IMG/VR virus record: IMGVR_UViG_3300008450_000046
Location: 1 to 57,105 of that record
Strand: one strand, 5' to 3'
Length of the DNA: 57,105 nt
From: a virus
The notes beneath the pieces were generated by a model. It did not search any database. It was not told where the DNA came from and worked only from the letters and a program-made list of their open reading frames with translations. Shown piece after piece: positions 15,654 to 23,888 of this stretch. The position numbers and the translations under genes were made by a program. Each line of letters begins with the position of its first letter. Position 1 is the stretch's first letter.

Positions 15654-17504
15654 ATGGATTTAGGACTTGATGCGTTGAGCAAAATCACCGTATTTAGCAA
15701 GTATGCTAAGTACATTCCCGAACTCAATCGTAGGGAAACCTGGGATGAAATTGTTACCAGGTATGAGAAAATGATGATAAAGAAATATCCTAAACTTGAG
15801 GATGCTATCCTGAGCAGTTCACAGCTCATCAGGCAGAAAAAGGTGTTACCATCCATGAGAGCTCTTCAGTTCGCTGGTCCAGCTGCTGAGGTGAACAACT
15901 CAAGGATTTACAACTGCTGTTTTCTGCCTATTGACAGCATACACAGTTTCTCTGAGACTATGTTCTTGCTTTTGGGTGGTACAGGTGTAGGATATAGTGT
16001 TCAAAGACACCACATTGAGCAGCTCCCTGCTATTACCAAACCAGGTAAGAAACGTACCTACCTCATAGAGGACAGTATTATGGGTTGGGCTGATGCTGTA
16101 AAGGTGCTCATGAAAGCTTATCTAGAGGGTGGATTCACTCCTAATTTTGACTTTAGAGCTATCAGACACAAGGGTGCTAGGTTGGTTACAGCAGGTGGTA
16201 AAGCTCCTGGTCCTGAACCTCTTAAGCTTTGTTTGACACATGTACAGGCTATATTGGACAGAAAGCAAGAGGGTGAGAAACTTTCACCATTAGAGTGTCA
16301 TGATATTCTTTGTCACATTGCAAACAGTGTATTGGCTGGTGGTATCCGTAGATCTGCCATGATTGCCCTGTTTAGCCATGATGATGAGGAGATGATTACA
16401 TGTAAGTATGGTGAATGGTATCTGCTTAATGAGCAGCGTGGTAGGGCTAATAACTCTGCTGTACTTGAAAGAGGAAAGGTTGGAGAGGAAGAATTCTTTA
16501 ATCTATGGAAGCGTATAGAGGCATCTGGTTCTGGTGAGCCTGGTATCTATTGGACCAACAATAAAGATTGGGGAACTAATCCATGTTGTGAAATAGGTCT
16601 TAGGCCCTATCAATTCTGTAACCTGTGTGAGGTGAATGTAAGTGATGTAGTTAGTCAAGAAGACCTGAATGAGCGTGTGGCTACAGCAGCATTCTTTGGT
16701 ACACTTCAGGCTGGATTTACAGATTTCCATTATCTGAGACCTATTTGGCAGAAAACCACACAAAAGGATGCCCTGTTGGGAATAGGTATGACAGGTATAG
16801 GAAGTGGTGAGATTCTTAAATATGATCTGGATGTAGCAGCACATGTAGCCAAGGTGATGAACAGCATGATTAGTAATGTGCTGGGAACCAATGAGGCAGC
16901 TCGTATCACCTGCATTAAACCTTCAGGTACTACTAGTCTGGTGTTAGGAACAGCTTCAGGTATACATGCATGGCATAATGACTATTATCTGCGTACAATG
17001 AGGTTTAATAAGAATGAAGACATCGCTAGCTATCTGATGGTTAATCACCCAGAGCTGTGTGAAGATGATGTTCTTCGTCCAACAGATACCGTGTGTGTAC
17101 GTATTCCAGTAAAAGCTCCTGAAGGATCTATATTCAGAACAGAGACAGCTATTGATACGCTTGAGCGTGTTAAGAAGTTTTCTACAGAATGGGTTAAACC
17201 AGGACATATATCTGGAGATAATACACACAACGTAAGTGCTACAATCAACATCAAAGAAGATGAATGGCAGAATGTAGGAACTTGGATGTGGGATAATAGA
17301 GAACATTATAATGGCCTATCTGTATTGCCCTATTGGGGAGGAACTTATCAACAAGCTCCCTTTGAGGACATTACAAAAGAACAATATGAATCCAGAATAG
17401 CTACACTTAAATCTATCGATCTCACTAAGGTGATGGAGCTAGATGATACAGTAGATTTTGGCCAAGTTGCTGCTTGTGCAGGCGGAAGTTGCAGTATTGA
17501 ATAA
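15654..17504 (+). CDS. nrdJ: Adenosylcobalamin-dependent ribonucleotide reductase (class II)
   Basis: A 616-residue class II ribonucleotide reductase of the monomeric ribonucleoside-triphosphate reductase type. It makes deoxynucleotides using vitamin B12. Visible signatures are MRALQFAG, RIYNCCF (active-site Cys), LLLGGTGVGYS, the NPCCEIGLRPYQFCNLCEV block with the thiyl-radical Cys region, IKPSGTTSLVLG, and the C-terminal redox pair CAGGSC. It has its own promoter. Being B12-dependent and oxygen-independent, it works in hosts in oxic or anoxic settings. The C-terminus is echoed in the next gene (see findings). Confidence 0.92.
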   Translation: MDLGLDALSKITVFSKYAKYIPELNRRETWDEIVTRYEKMMIKKYPKLEDAILSSSQLIRQKKVLPSMRALQFAGPAAEVNNSRIYNCCFLPIDSIHSFSETMFLLLGGTGVGYSVQRHHIEQLPAITKPGKKRTYLIEDSIMGWADAVKVLMKAYLEGGFTPNFDFRAIRHKGARLVTAGGKAPGPEPLKLCLTHVQAILDRKQEGEKLSPLECHDILCHIANSVLAGGIRRSAMIALFSHDDEEMITCKYGEWYLLNEQRGRANNSAVLERGKVGEEEFFNLWKRIEASGSGEPGIYWTNNKDWGTNPCCEIGLRPYQFCNLCEVNVSDVVSQEDLNERVATAAFFGTLQAGFTDFHYLRPIWQKTTQKDALLGIGMTGIGSGEILKYDLDVAAHVAKVMNSMISNVLGTNEAARITCIKPSGTTSLVLGTASGIHAWHNDYYLRTMRFNKNEDIASYLMVNHPELCEDDVLRPTDTVCVRIPVKAPEGSIFRTETAIDTLERVKKFSTEWVKPGHISGDNTHNVSATINIKEDEWQNVGTWMWDNREHYNGLSVLPYWGGTYQQAPFEDITKEQYESRIATLKSIDLTKVMELDDTVDFGQVAACAGGSCSIE

Positions 17505-17511
17505 AAATAAA

Positions 17512-17543
17512 TTTGGTAGTTTCACAATTTTACCATATCTTTG
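17512..17543 (+). promoter_or_regulatory. Promoter of the HNH gene
   Basis: TTTG at 17512-17515, 20 bases, TATCTTTG at 17536-17543: a full match to the TTTG/TAnnTTTG pattern. The leader to the ATG at 17562 would be about 14 bases. The HNH gene therefore has its own expression unit. Confidence 0.75.
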
Positions 17544-17561
17544 CGGAATAAATTGCGAGAT

Positions 17562-18122
17562 ATGAAAAAAGACTTAAGAACTCAAAAATTTGGTAAACTC
17601 CTTGTATTAAGTGTACATTCTAAATCAAGAAACGGTCATATTAGATATACATGTTTATGTGACTGTGGTAAAGAAACTAACGTTTTAGGAACACACTTAA
17701 TACAAGGCAATACTAAATCTTGTGGATGTGACAAACCCATTGGTAAAACACATCATCAATGGAAAGGTGTAGGGGAAATATCTGGAGACTTTTGGTACAA
17801 TCATATAGTTAGAAGTGCTAATGGAGATAAAGGACGAAGAACTTCTGTAGAATTAAATTTAACTATTGAAGATGTTTGGAATTTATTTCTTAAACAAAAT
17901 AGAAAATGTGCACTATCTGGTATAGAATTGACTTTTCCAAGAGCAAGTAAAGATAAATCTTATACAGCTTCTCTGGATAGAATAGATTCATCTAAGGGAT
18001 ATATTCTTGATAATATTCAGTGGGTTCATAAAGATGTAAATATTATGAAAAACAAATTTGACAATCAGTACTTTATACAGATGTGTAAAAAAGTTGCAGG
18101 TGGTGCTTGCGAGATAGCATAG
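17562..18122 (+). CDS. HNH homing endonuclease ending in a ribonucleotide-reductase-like tail
   Basis: A 186-residue protein. The N-terminal part has a zinc-binding pattern (CLCDCGKE, then SCGCDK) of the kind found in AP2/HNH-type homing endonucleases. The C-terminal part contains CALSGIEL, SLDRIDSSKGYILDNIQWVH and NIMKNKF, the HNH variant with SLDRID used by many phage homing nucleases. The final residues, VAGGACEIA, closely resemble the redox tail of class II reductases (CAGGSCSIE in the gene just upstream). The start at 17562 is the first ATG after the promoter. Confidence 0.82.
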   Translation: MKKDLRTQKFGKLLVLSVHSKSRNGHIRYTCLCDCGKETNVLGTHLIQGNTKSCGCDKPIGKTHHQWKGVGEISGDFWYNHIVRSANGDKGRRTSVELNLTIEDVWNLFLKQNRKCALSGIELTFPRASKDKSYTASLDRIDSSKGYILDNIQWVHKDVNIMKNKFDNQYFIQMCKKVAGGACEIA

Positions 18123-18141
18123 CTTTAGTTTTTCGATTTAC

Positions 18142-18173
18142 GCCCTAGGATTTCCATCCTGGGGCTCTTTTTT
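18142..18173 (+). terminator. Intrinsic terminator after the HNH gene
   Basis: GCCCTAGGAT (18142-18151) pairs with ATCCTGGGGC (18156-18165) with one G-T pair and a TTCC tetraloop, followed by a T run. Confidence 0.85.
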
Positions 18174-18190
18174 ATTTCAATTAATTTTTG

Positions 18191-18198
18191 TATATTTG
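18191..18198 (+). promoter_or_regulatory. Promoter -7 box upstream of recA
   Basis: TATATTTG, 15 bases before the RecA start. No clear TTTG is found 20 bases upstream, where the terminator T run lies, so this is a weaker call than 17512-17543. Confidence 0.5.
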
Positions 18199-18213
18199 GT
18201 AAAACAATAAATT

Positions 18214-19245
18214 ATGGCAAAAGCAAGTAAGGAGGCAACAAACAACAAGTTTCAGGAAGCATTAGACAAATTAAACAAAGCTTATGGTGTAGGTACAGTG
18301 CTTACACTTGACAGTAAAACAGGTGGTGAATATGATGTCATCAGCACAGGATCTATTGGTTTTGATTGGAAAACATTAGGTACAGGTGGATTTGTAAAAG
18401 GGAAAATGTATGAGCTCATGGGCTGGGAAGGCTCAGGTAAGTCCACAATTTGTGGTCATGCTGTAGCAGAGTGTCAGAAGAAGGGTGGTGTTGTATTATA
18501 CATAGATGGCGAACATGCTGTTGATAAGAAATATTTTCAAGCTCTAGGCGTAGATACAGCAAAGATGTTAATTGCTCAGCCAAGCTGTGGTGAGGAAGGT
18601 TTTAATATTGCTATGGATATGATTAACACTGGTGATGTTGATCTGGTGATTATCGATTCAGACTCTAGTTTGATTCCTAAAGCTGTGTTGGATGGTGAAG
18701 TTGGAGATAGTGCTATTGGTAAGAAGGCTAGATTGAATTCAGGTGCCTATCCAAAGATGAAATCTGCAGCTGCTGCTAACAACACTTGTGTTATAATTAT
18801 CAGTCAGTATCGTGAGAAGATTGGTGTTATGTTCGGTAATCCTACCACTACGCAGGGAGGACATGCACTGAAGTTTTATTCTGATGTTCGTATAGAGGTG
18901 AGCAAGAGTCTGGCTAAGGATGGTGATATCAACTATGGTAACATCACCAAGGTGAAGGCTACTAAGAACAAGATGAGCCCTCCCTACAAGATGTCATCAT
19001 TTGAGATTGTGTTTGGTCAGGGTATTGATAAGCTAGCTGAGATTATGGAAATGGGTAATGAGTATGCCCTTATTAAGAAGTGGGGCAAGACCATTACATT
19101 CAATGAAGAGAAGTATGACATTGAGCAGTTCAAGAGTATGTTGATGGACAATCCTGAATTCTTCAATACCATCAAAACTGAGATAGTTAACAAGATTAAG
19201 AACACTGAAATCCCCGTAGAAGAACATGTTGAAAGTGAAATTTAA
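18214..19245 (+). CDS. recA: RecA-type recombinase
   Basis: A 343-residue RecA/UvsX-type strand-exchange ATPase. Walker A is GWEGSGKST (residues 70-78), the catalytic Glu lies in YIDGEHA, Walker B in LVIIDSDSSL, and the L1/L2 DNA-binding loops include QYREKIGVMFGNPTTTQGGHALKFY. The length is close to that of bacterial RecA, and the bacterial-type loop 2 is well preserved. It drives recombination-dependent replication and repair with the nuclease and SSB-like protein. The dUTPase gene overlaps its 3' end by 20 bases. Confidence 0.93.
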   Translation: MAKASKEATNNKFQEALDKLNKAYGVGTVLTLDSKTGGEYDVISTGSIGFDWKTLGTGGFVKGKMYELMGWEGSGKSTICGHAVAECQKKGGVVLYIDGEHAVDKKYFQALGVDTAKMLIAQPSCGEEGFNIAMDMINTGDVDLVIIDSDSSLIPKAVLDGEVGDSAIGKKARLNSGAYPKMKSAAAANNTCVIIISQYREKIGVMFGNPTTTQGGHALKFYSDVRIEVSKSLAKDGDINYGNITKVKATKNKMSPPYKMSSFEIVFGQGIDKLAEIMEMGNEYALIKKWGKTITFNEEKYDIEQFKSMLMDNPEFFNTIKTEIVNKIKNTEIPVEEHVESEI

Positions 19246-19672
19246 AAAGATGCGCACCAATGCAAAGCTACCTGTAAAGGGTAGCTTGCATGCTGCGTGC
19301 TATGATGTATACGCTAGTGAGATTGTATATGATGAAAAGAATCCACGCAAGCGTACAGTTAAGCTTGGGTTTGCCACAGAAATCCCTAAGGGCTATCATG
19401 GAATAATTGTACCCAGAAGTAATTTGTCAAAGCAGTATTGGATGCTTGGCAATTCTATAGGTATAATCGATAGTGACTATAGGGGTGAATGGATGGCTGT
19501 ATTTACTAACATCACTGATAACGCCTGGACCTATCCATTTCCTTATGAGGTGGGAGAGAGGGTTGCTCAAATCTATTTTGAGAAGAACCTGAATGTGCAA
19601 TTTGAAGAAGTGGACGAGCTCTCTGACTCAGAAAGAGGAGAAGGTGGGTTTGGCTCAACTGGATTAAAATGA
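19226..19672 (+). CDS. dut: dUTP diphosphatase
   Basis: A 148-residue trimeric-type dUTPase that hydrolyses dUTP to dUMP and keeps uracil out of DNA. Motif 1 is ACYDVYAS, motif 2 VPRSNLSKQ, motif 3 GIIDSDYRGEW, motif 4 GERVAQI and motif 5 RGEGGFGSTG. All five are recognisable. Motif 1 has Cys in place of the usual Ala or Gly before the catalytic Tyr-Asp. The gene pairs functionally with the reductase and the glycosylase-like protein. Confidence 0.92.
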   Translation: MLKVKFKKMRTNAKLPVKGSLHAACYDVYASEIVYDEKNPRKRTVKLGFATEIPKGYHGIIVPRSNLSKQYWMLGNSIGIIDSDYRGEWMAVFTNITDNAWTYPFPYEVGERVAQIYFEKNLNVQFEEVDELSDSERGEGGFGSTGLK

Positions 19673-20064
19673 AACATCTGTTCTACAACTCAATTCATTG
19701 CAATCTCTGTGGAGACAATATACAGAGCTATTACAGGCATGATTTCAAATATTGCAAGTGTGGTAATGCTATGATAGATGGTGGTCTAGATTATGTCCAT
19801 TATGGATATAGAGGAGAACCAGACACCATTACACATTTCTACATGTTCATGGAGGACCATCCGTTCTCTCTGATTAGGCAGTATTATTACAGATGGAATA
19901 ATGTCATCCAGGAATATGTCCTACTTAAAGATATTCCTGATGATTGGCTAGAAGCCATTTTGTGGTATTACATACCATCTGACTATCAGACAGGGCATAT
20001 GCAGGATGAATATCTATTATTATTCTTAATGGAAAAACAATATAGATTAAACGATGAAGAGTAA
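19669..20064 (+). CDS. Hypothetical protein with zinc-ribbon-like motif
   Basis: A 131-residue protein with an N-terminal CNLC...CKCG pattern (HCNLCGDNIQSYYRHDFKYCKCG) that could bind zinc, followed by aromatic-rich sequence (DYVHYGYRGEP, YYYRWNN). Similar proteins of unknown role occur in other phages. It overlaps the dUTPase stop by four bases and the next gene by eleven. Confidence 0.65.
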   Translation: MKHLFYNSIHCNLCGDNIQSYYRHDFKYCKCGNAMIDGGLDYVHYGYRGEPDTITHFYMFMEDHPFSLIRQYYYRWNNVIQEYVLLKDIPDDWLEAILWYYIPSDYQTGHMQDEYLLLFLMEKQYRLNDEE

Positions 20065-20284
20065 AATTATCCTTGACATTGAGGAAGATGAACTCAATTT
20101 ATTCAATAAACAATATCTCAGCCTACCTGAACTACATGAAGAAATAGAGAGTTTATTTGAGCAGGGAGAGAAACTGGACAAGAGAAAGAAGAAACAAGTG
20201 AGTGAGTGGAAGGAGAAGATTAACTTCTTAATTGACATGTACAACACTAAATCTAAATTCAAAACTTACAACAAGGTGAAATGA
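20054..20284 (+). CDS. Hypothetical protein
   Basis: A 76-residue charged, helical protein of unknown function, with a probable coiled coil in the centre (LHEEIESLFEQGEKLDKRKKKQ). Its stop overlaps the next start by four bases. Confidence 0.6.
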   Translation: MKSKIILDIEEDELNLFNKQYLSLPELHEEIESLFEQGEKLDKRKKKQVSEWKEKINFLIDMYNTKSKFKTYNKVK

Positions 20285-20685
20285 ATAAATGTAAAACTTG
20301 TAGTCACAATTGTGAGGGAGATTATTGTTTTAAGCACAAACCTAGAAAACAAATGGCTAAAAAGTCAAGTTTATTGAGCAAAAAACTTGACAAATCTGAA
20401 GAGGTAATTCGACAAATTTCCGAAATGCAGGAGTTTTTCTTACAAATTTGGAGAAAAAGGCTACATTATTCACAGGTGAGCATGGATTATTTGGGTAAAG
20501 AGCCTCTGACAGTGTTCTTTCATCATATTCTTCCAAAAGAAAAATATCCTCAGGCAGCTCTGGATGAAGAAAATATCATACTTTTGACATTGGAAGAGCA
20601 CGATAATGTTGAAAGAGATATGTACAAATATCCAGAAATTAACAGAAGGCGTGATAAATTAAAAATCAAATACGAAATACAATGA
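20281..20685 (+). CDS. NinG/HNH-like recombination nuclease
   Basis: A 134-residue basic protein. The N-terminus has CKTCSHNCEGDYCFKH, a Cys-rich zinc knuckle. The C-terminus has FFHHILPKEKYPQAALDEENIILLTLEEHDNVE, an HNH-like core related to lambda NinG and similar recombination nucleases. It is more likely a resident recombination enzyme than a homing nuclease because it lies in an unbroken overlapping operon. Confidence 0.65.
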   Translation: MNKCKTCSHNCEGDYCFKHKPRKQMAKKSSLLSKKLDKSEEVIRQISEMQEFFLQIWRKRLHYSQVSMDYLGKEPLTVFFHHILPKEKYPQAALDEENIILLTLEEHDNVERDMYKYPEINRRRDKLKIKYEIQ

Positions 20686-20984
20686 AGAATCAGTTTTTCT
20701 ACACAAGAAAAGAATTAAAATCGGGCACACCAGAGAATCCTGTGTACAATGAGTTCAGGGACAGCTTTAATATGGAGAAGGTTGTTAGATCTCTCACTAT
20801 TGAAGATGGTAGAGTGCTTATCCTTCTAGATGATTTACATGAGAGAGCTCAAGAAGTTCCAGATGTAGATCCTAGAACCAACAAGGTGAAAGGAATGAAG
20901 CGTCAGAAGAACACATTTCAATCTGAGATTTATCTGGAACCAGAAGATGCACAACGTTTCTTCGAACTTACAAGCATTGGATAA
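20682..20984 (+). CDS. Hypothetical protein
   Basis: A 100-residue protein of unknown function, with a beta-rich centre (RSLTIEDGRVLILLDDLHE) and the basic segment NKVKGMKRQKNTFQSEIYL. It overlaps its neighbours by one to four bases. The C-terminal half resembles small phage proteins found next to replication genes, but I cannot name a family. Confidence 0.65.
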   Translation: MKNQFFYTRKELKSGTPENPVYNEFRDSFNMEKVVRSLTIEDGRVLILLDDLHERAQEVPDVDPRTNKVKGMKRQKNTFQSEIYLEPEDAQRFFELTSIG

Positions 20985-21751
20985 TGGAATATCCATTTAT
21001 ATCATGTAAAATGATTACCTATGGCAGGGTGGAGTTCTTGGAGGAATCCTTGAACTCTTTCCTGTTACAGGACTATCCAGCTGATAAGTGTGAGCTGGTG
21101 ATAGTCAATGACTACCCCATGCAAAAGCTCATATTTGATCATCCTCAGGTGAGAATATTCAACCTAGATGAAACCTTTCCTACTATTGGAGATAAGGAAA
21201 ACTTTGCCACAGTTCAGTGTAAAGGAGAAATTATATGTCAGTGGGATGATGATGATGTAGCTATGCCTTGGCATTTAAAGAATGTAGCCAAGTATTTTAC
21301 AGATGATGTAAATATACTACATTGGAATCCTGGTGTGTTCTATAACCATCCTAATATTACAGGTATTACATGGATAGGTAACTCAGGGATAGTGTTCAGA
21401 AAATCTGCTTGGGAAGCTATTGGTGGTCATCCAATTGAGAATGCTGGATATGATATGACCTTTGTAGAAAGAATGTACAATAATGGTGGAAGACTGTTTG
21501 CTAGTCCACCTAATGATGAGGCTAGCTGGTTTTATATGTGGGGAGGACGTGGTTACCATATGAGTGGTATGGGTACAGATAATGAAACAAGACCAAATGT
21601 TATACAAAGACACTCTGCTCATGTAGAACTTCTCAGATCTAAAGGAAAGATTCCTACAGGAGAAGTGCAATTAAAACCAAGGTGGCAACAAGATTACGTA
21701 AAACTATTCAAAGAATATGTTAGTAGAGTTTATAATTCCAACTTATCATAG
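20984..21751 (+). CDS. Family 2-like glycosyltransferase
   Basis: A 255-residue GT-A-fold glycosyltransferase. It begins with the FISCKMITYGRVEFLEESL strand-helix typical of GT2 enzymes and has the metal-binding acidic motif in CQWDDDDVAMPWH near residue 87. A later GGHPIENAGYDMTFVERM corresponds to the acceptor/catalytic region. The donor and acceptor cannot be told. It is the first of three consecutive genes for glycosylation or modification at the end of the left arm. Confidence 0.85.
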   Translation: MEYPFISCKMITYGRVEFLEESLNSFLLQDYPADKCELVIVNDYPMQKLIFDHPQVRIFNLDETFPTIGDKENFATVQCKGEIICQWDDDDVAMPWHLKNVAKYFTDDVNILHWNPGVFYNHPNITGITWIGNSGIVFRKSAWEAIGGHPIENAGYDMTFVERMYNNGGRLFASPPNDEASWFYMWGGRGYHMSGMGTDNETRPNVIQRHSAHVELLRSKGKIPTGEVQLKPRWQQDYVKLFKEYVSRVYNSNLS

Positions 21752-22286
21752 ACCTGCTCCTCTTGCATGCATGTTAGCATCCCTAGTTGCCCAAACCGAT
21801 GGGCACTGGGGAGCTAATGTTATTATTGATGGTACAGACCATCTAGATGAAATATTGGGAATTATCAATAGATTTAACGATCCCAGAATAAGACATACAG
21901 TTACAGATAAGAGATATAATGATTGGGGACATACACCCAGGGAGATCGGTAAGCAAATGAGCACAGCTGAATACATCATCATGACTGGTGATGACAACTA
22001 TTACACTCCTAATTTTGTAGCAGAAATCAGACCTCTATGTGAGGTGAAGGTGGGAATGGTGTATTGGGATATGGTGCATTCTCATTATGGATATACATAT
22101 TTTAAATGTGTACCAGCAGGAGGACAGATTGATATGGGTGCATTTGCTACACACAGAGATCTAGCTCAACAAATCAAACTGGGAACAGATTTTGCTGCTG
22201 ACGGTTGGTTTGTAGAGCATTTTAAACAAAAGTTTCCAGAACAACGAATAGTAAAAATAAATAAAGTGTTATTCGTTCATAATTAA
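21717..22286 (+). CDS. Second family 2-like glycosyltransferase
   Basis: A 189-residue GT-A-type protein starting inside the preceding gene (35-base overlap). EFIIPTYHRPAPLACMLASL is the GT2 nucleotide-binding start, and YIIMTGDDNYYTPNFV carries the acidic metal site (GDDN). It is short for a GT2 enzyme and lacks a clear C-terminal domain. It may act with the upstream enzyme on the same acceptor. Confidence 0.82.
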   Translation: MLVEFIIPTYHRPAPLACMLASLVAQTDGHWGANVIIDGTDHLDEILGIINRFNDPRIRHTVTDKRYNDWGHTPREIGKQMSTAEYIIMTGDDNYYTPNFVAEIRPLCEVKVGMVYWDMVHSHYGYTYFKCVPAGGQIDMGAFATHRDLAQQIKLGTDFAADGWFVEHFKQKFPEQRIVKINKVLFVHN

Positions 22287-22291
22287 CTACC

Positions 22292-22837
22292 ATGGCACAT
22301 CAAGAACAAAAAGATTTTTGTAAATACGTATCAGAAAAACATCCCTCTAGTTTCAACAATGTAAAGGTGCTGGATGTAGGATCGCTCGATGTAAACGGTA
22401 ATAACAAGTGGTTATTCTCTGAATCATCCTACACTGGAATAGATATAGATGAGGGACCAAATGTAAATGTGGTTTCTAAAGGTCATGAGTTTGATGCTCC
22501 TGATCAATCTTTTGATACAATTATATCAACAGAGTGTTTTGAACATGACATGTTCTATGGAAAAACATTAATGAATATAGTGAGAATGTTACGCCCTGGA
22601 GGAATGTTTCTGTTTACATGTGCTACAACAGGTAGACCAGAACATGGAACAAGAACCCATGACAGAGGGAGTGCTCCTCTTTTAAAAGATGATTGGGCAG
22701 ATTATTATAAGAATCTAACAGAGAAGGATGTAAGAGATGCTATTAATGTAGATGATATATTTTCAGAATACGAATTTAAAGTGAACACATCCTCAAAAGA
22801 TCTATATTTCTGGGGAATAAAAAAGCCCTCTAATTGA
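22292..22837 (+). CDS. SAM-dependent methyltransferase
   Basis: A 181-residue class I methyltransferase. Motif I is VLDVGSLDVNG at residues 26-36, the acidic end of strand 2 is YTGIDIDEG, and FDTIISTECFEH plus MLRPGGMFLF complete the fold. The CFEH/HxxxPGG pattern is that of small-molecule or sugar methyltransferases rather than DNA methylases. Following two glycosyltransferases, it may cap or modify a glycan. It ends just before the convergent terminator. Confidence 0.85.
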   Translation: MAHQEQKDFCKYVSEKHPSSFNNVKVLDVGSLDVNGNNKWLFSESSYTGIDIDEGPNVNVVSKGHEFDAPDQSFDTIISTECFEHDMFYGKTLMNIVRMLRPGGMFLFTCATTGRPEHGTRTHDRGSAPLLKDDWADYYKNLTEKDVRDAINVDDIFSEYEFKVNTSSKDLYFWGIKKPSN

Positions 22838-22850
22838 GGGCTTCTTTTTT
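22823..22850. terminator. Bidirectional terminator between the two arms
   Basis: AAGCCCTC (22823-22830) pairs with GAGGGCTT (22836-22843). T runs follow on the plus strand (22845-22850) and A runs precede it (T run on the minus strand). It separates the converging plus-strand early arm and minus-strand small-gene operon. Confidence 0.85.
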
Positions 22851-22986
22851 ATTTGGAAAGACGCTTCTGTTTCATGGGCCATTGAGGACTCTTTAGCCTA
22901 AGCTTTGTATCAGCTTCTTTCATATAATTGTCTTTGGGCCTAGGGTTGTGCACCTTAGGAGCCTTCTTAGGTTTACCTGATTTCAT
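22849..22986 (-). CDS. Small basic protein (45 aa)
   Basis: A 45-residue Lys/Pro-rich protein (MKSGKPKKAPKVHNPRP..., ending PMKQKRLSK). The start ATG at 22986 overlaps the stop of the 170-residue gene upstream (TAATG), so translation is coupled. It is the last gene of the minus-strand small-gene operon, running into the terminator. Function unknown. It shares the MKSG(G)K motif with its neighbours. Confidence 0.6.
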   Translation of the reverse strand: MKSGKPKKAPKVHNPRPKDNYMKEADTKLRLKSPQWPMKQKRLSK

Positions 22987-23498
22987 TATTTACAACCGTA
23001 TTTACATTTACCTATTTTCATTCCACCCTTGGCTTTCATTTTGCCACCATTCTTAATAACACCACGTCCTTTAAGAATGTCAGCTTTAGTCACTTTACCA
23101 TCACCTGTCAAATCAGGGAATGATTTACCACCATCTTTCTGATAACCCATCTTGTTTCTAACAGGCTTAGGAAGTTTAGCAAGTCCAGGGTTCTTAGAAG
23201 AATTTACAGCTTTTAATTTACCACCACTTTTCATAGTTTTTTTCTTTTTATTAACATTTTGTCCTTCCCATCTTCCCATTTTTTGAAGAGGTCCTTCACC
23301 AGGATATTCTTTTTCTCCTTTCAAACCTCTGCTAAATCCAAATCTATATGCTGCACTATCCTCTTTAGAAGCACCATAACCATCTTTAGGATAGTTTCCT
23401 TCAGCTATTCTTTTATTAGCTACGCCCATTCTTAGATTCTTATAAGTGGGTTTAACTGTACCGTCTTGAGCTTTCTTAATTTTTTTAACAGTTGGCAT
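22986..23498 (-). CDS. Lys/Gly-rich protein with an EF-hand-like loop
   Basis: A 170-residue very basic protein beginning MPTVKKIKK. The segment FPDLTGDGKVTKADILKGRG at about residues 127-146 has the D-x-x-x-D-G-x-V-x-x-x-D spacing of a dockerin-type EF-hand calcium loop. The C-terminus (GGKMKAKGGMKIGKCKYGCK) has two Cys. Related proteins occur in phages of aquatic Bacteroidota, as far as I recall. A virion or nucleic-acid-associated role is a guess from charge. Confidence 0.75.
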   Translation of the reverse strand: MPTVKKIKKAQDGTVKPTYKNLRMGVANKRIAEGNYPKDGYGASKEDSAAYRFGFSRGLKGEKEYPGEGPLQKMGRWEGQNVNKKKKTMKSGGKLKAVNSSKNPGLAKLPKPVRNKMGYQKDGGKSFPDLTGDGKVTKADILKGRGVIKNGGKMKAKGGMKIGKCKYGCK

Positions 23499-23500
23499 GA

Positions 23501-23887
23501 TTATTTCTTTTTAGATTTTTTAACCACCTTCTTACCCATCTTAGCTTTCTTCATCACCTTCTTGCCATGTTTGGCCTCAGTTTCACGCCTATCACGACCA
23601 AAGAAGTCTTGAGTGCCTTTTTTCATATCTCTTACACCAGGAGCTGTTGAATGTGGTTCTGTTCTTTTACCAGAAGTTTTGAGTCTCTGTTCCACCCTAT
23701 AGGTTTTCTCTGCTTCAGCTTCTTCCTTTTTACTCATTCTAGGAACCTTACCTGGTTTATAAGATTCACTCTTATAACCCCCTAAACGTATGCCACCCAT
23801 GGGTCTGCATTTTCCACCACCACCTGGAGGGCAGGGAACATCACCACCTTCACCATACTTTCTTACTTTCTTAATAGTCTTTTTCAT
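23501..23887 (-). CDS. Lys/Gly-rich basic protein
   Basis: A 128-residue basic protein with an N-terminal TIKKVRKYGEGGDV motif shared with the neighbouring small proteins, a Gly/Pro/Cys patch (VPCPPGGGGKCRPMGG) and a C-terminal run of Lys (KKVVKKSKKK). Function unknown. The ATG follows the endonuclease VII-like stop by one base. Confidence 0.65.
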   Translation of the reverse strand: MKKTIKKVRKYGEGGDVPCPPGGGGKCRPMGGIRLGGYKSESYKPGKVPRMSKKEEAEAEKTYRVEQRLKTSGKRTEPHSTAPGVRDMKKGTQDFFGRDRRETEAKHGKKVMKKAKMGKKVVKKSKKK

Positions 23888-23888
23888 A

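Noticed and set aside
15654-18122. Intein or group I intron in the reductase
   Set aside because: The reductase frame is uninterrupted to its own stop and the HNH gene has its own promoter and terminator; I saw no intein splicing motifs or intron core.
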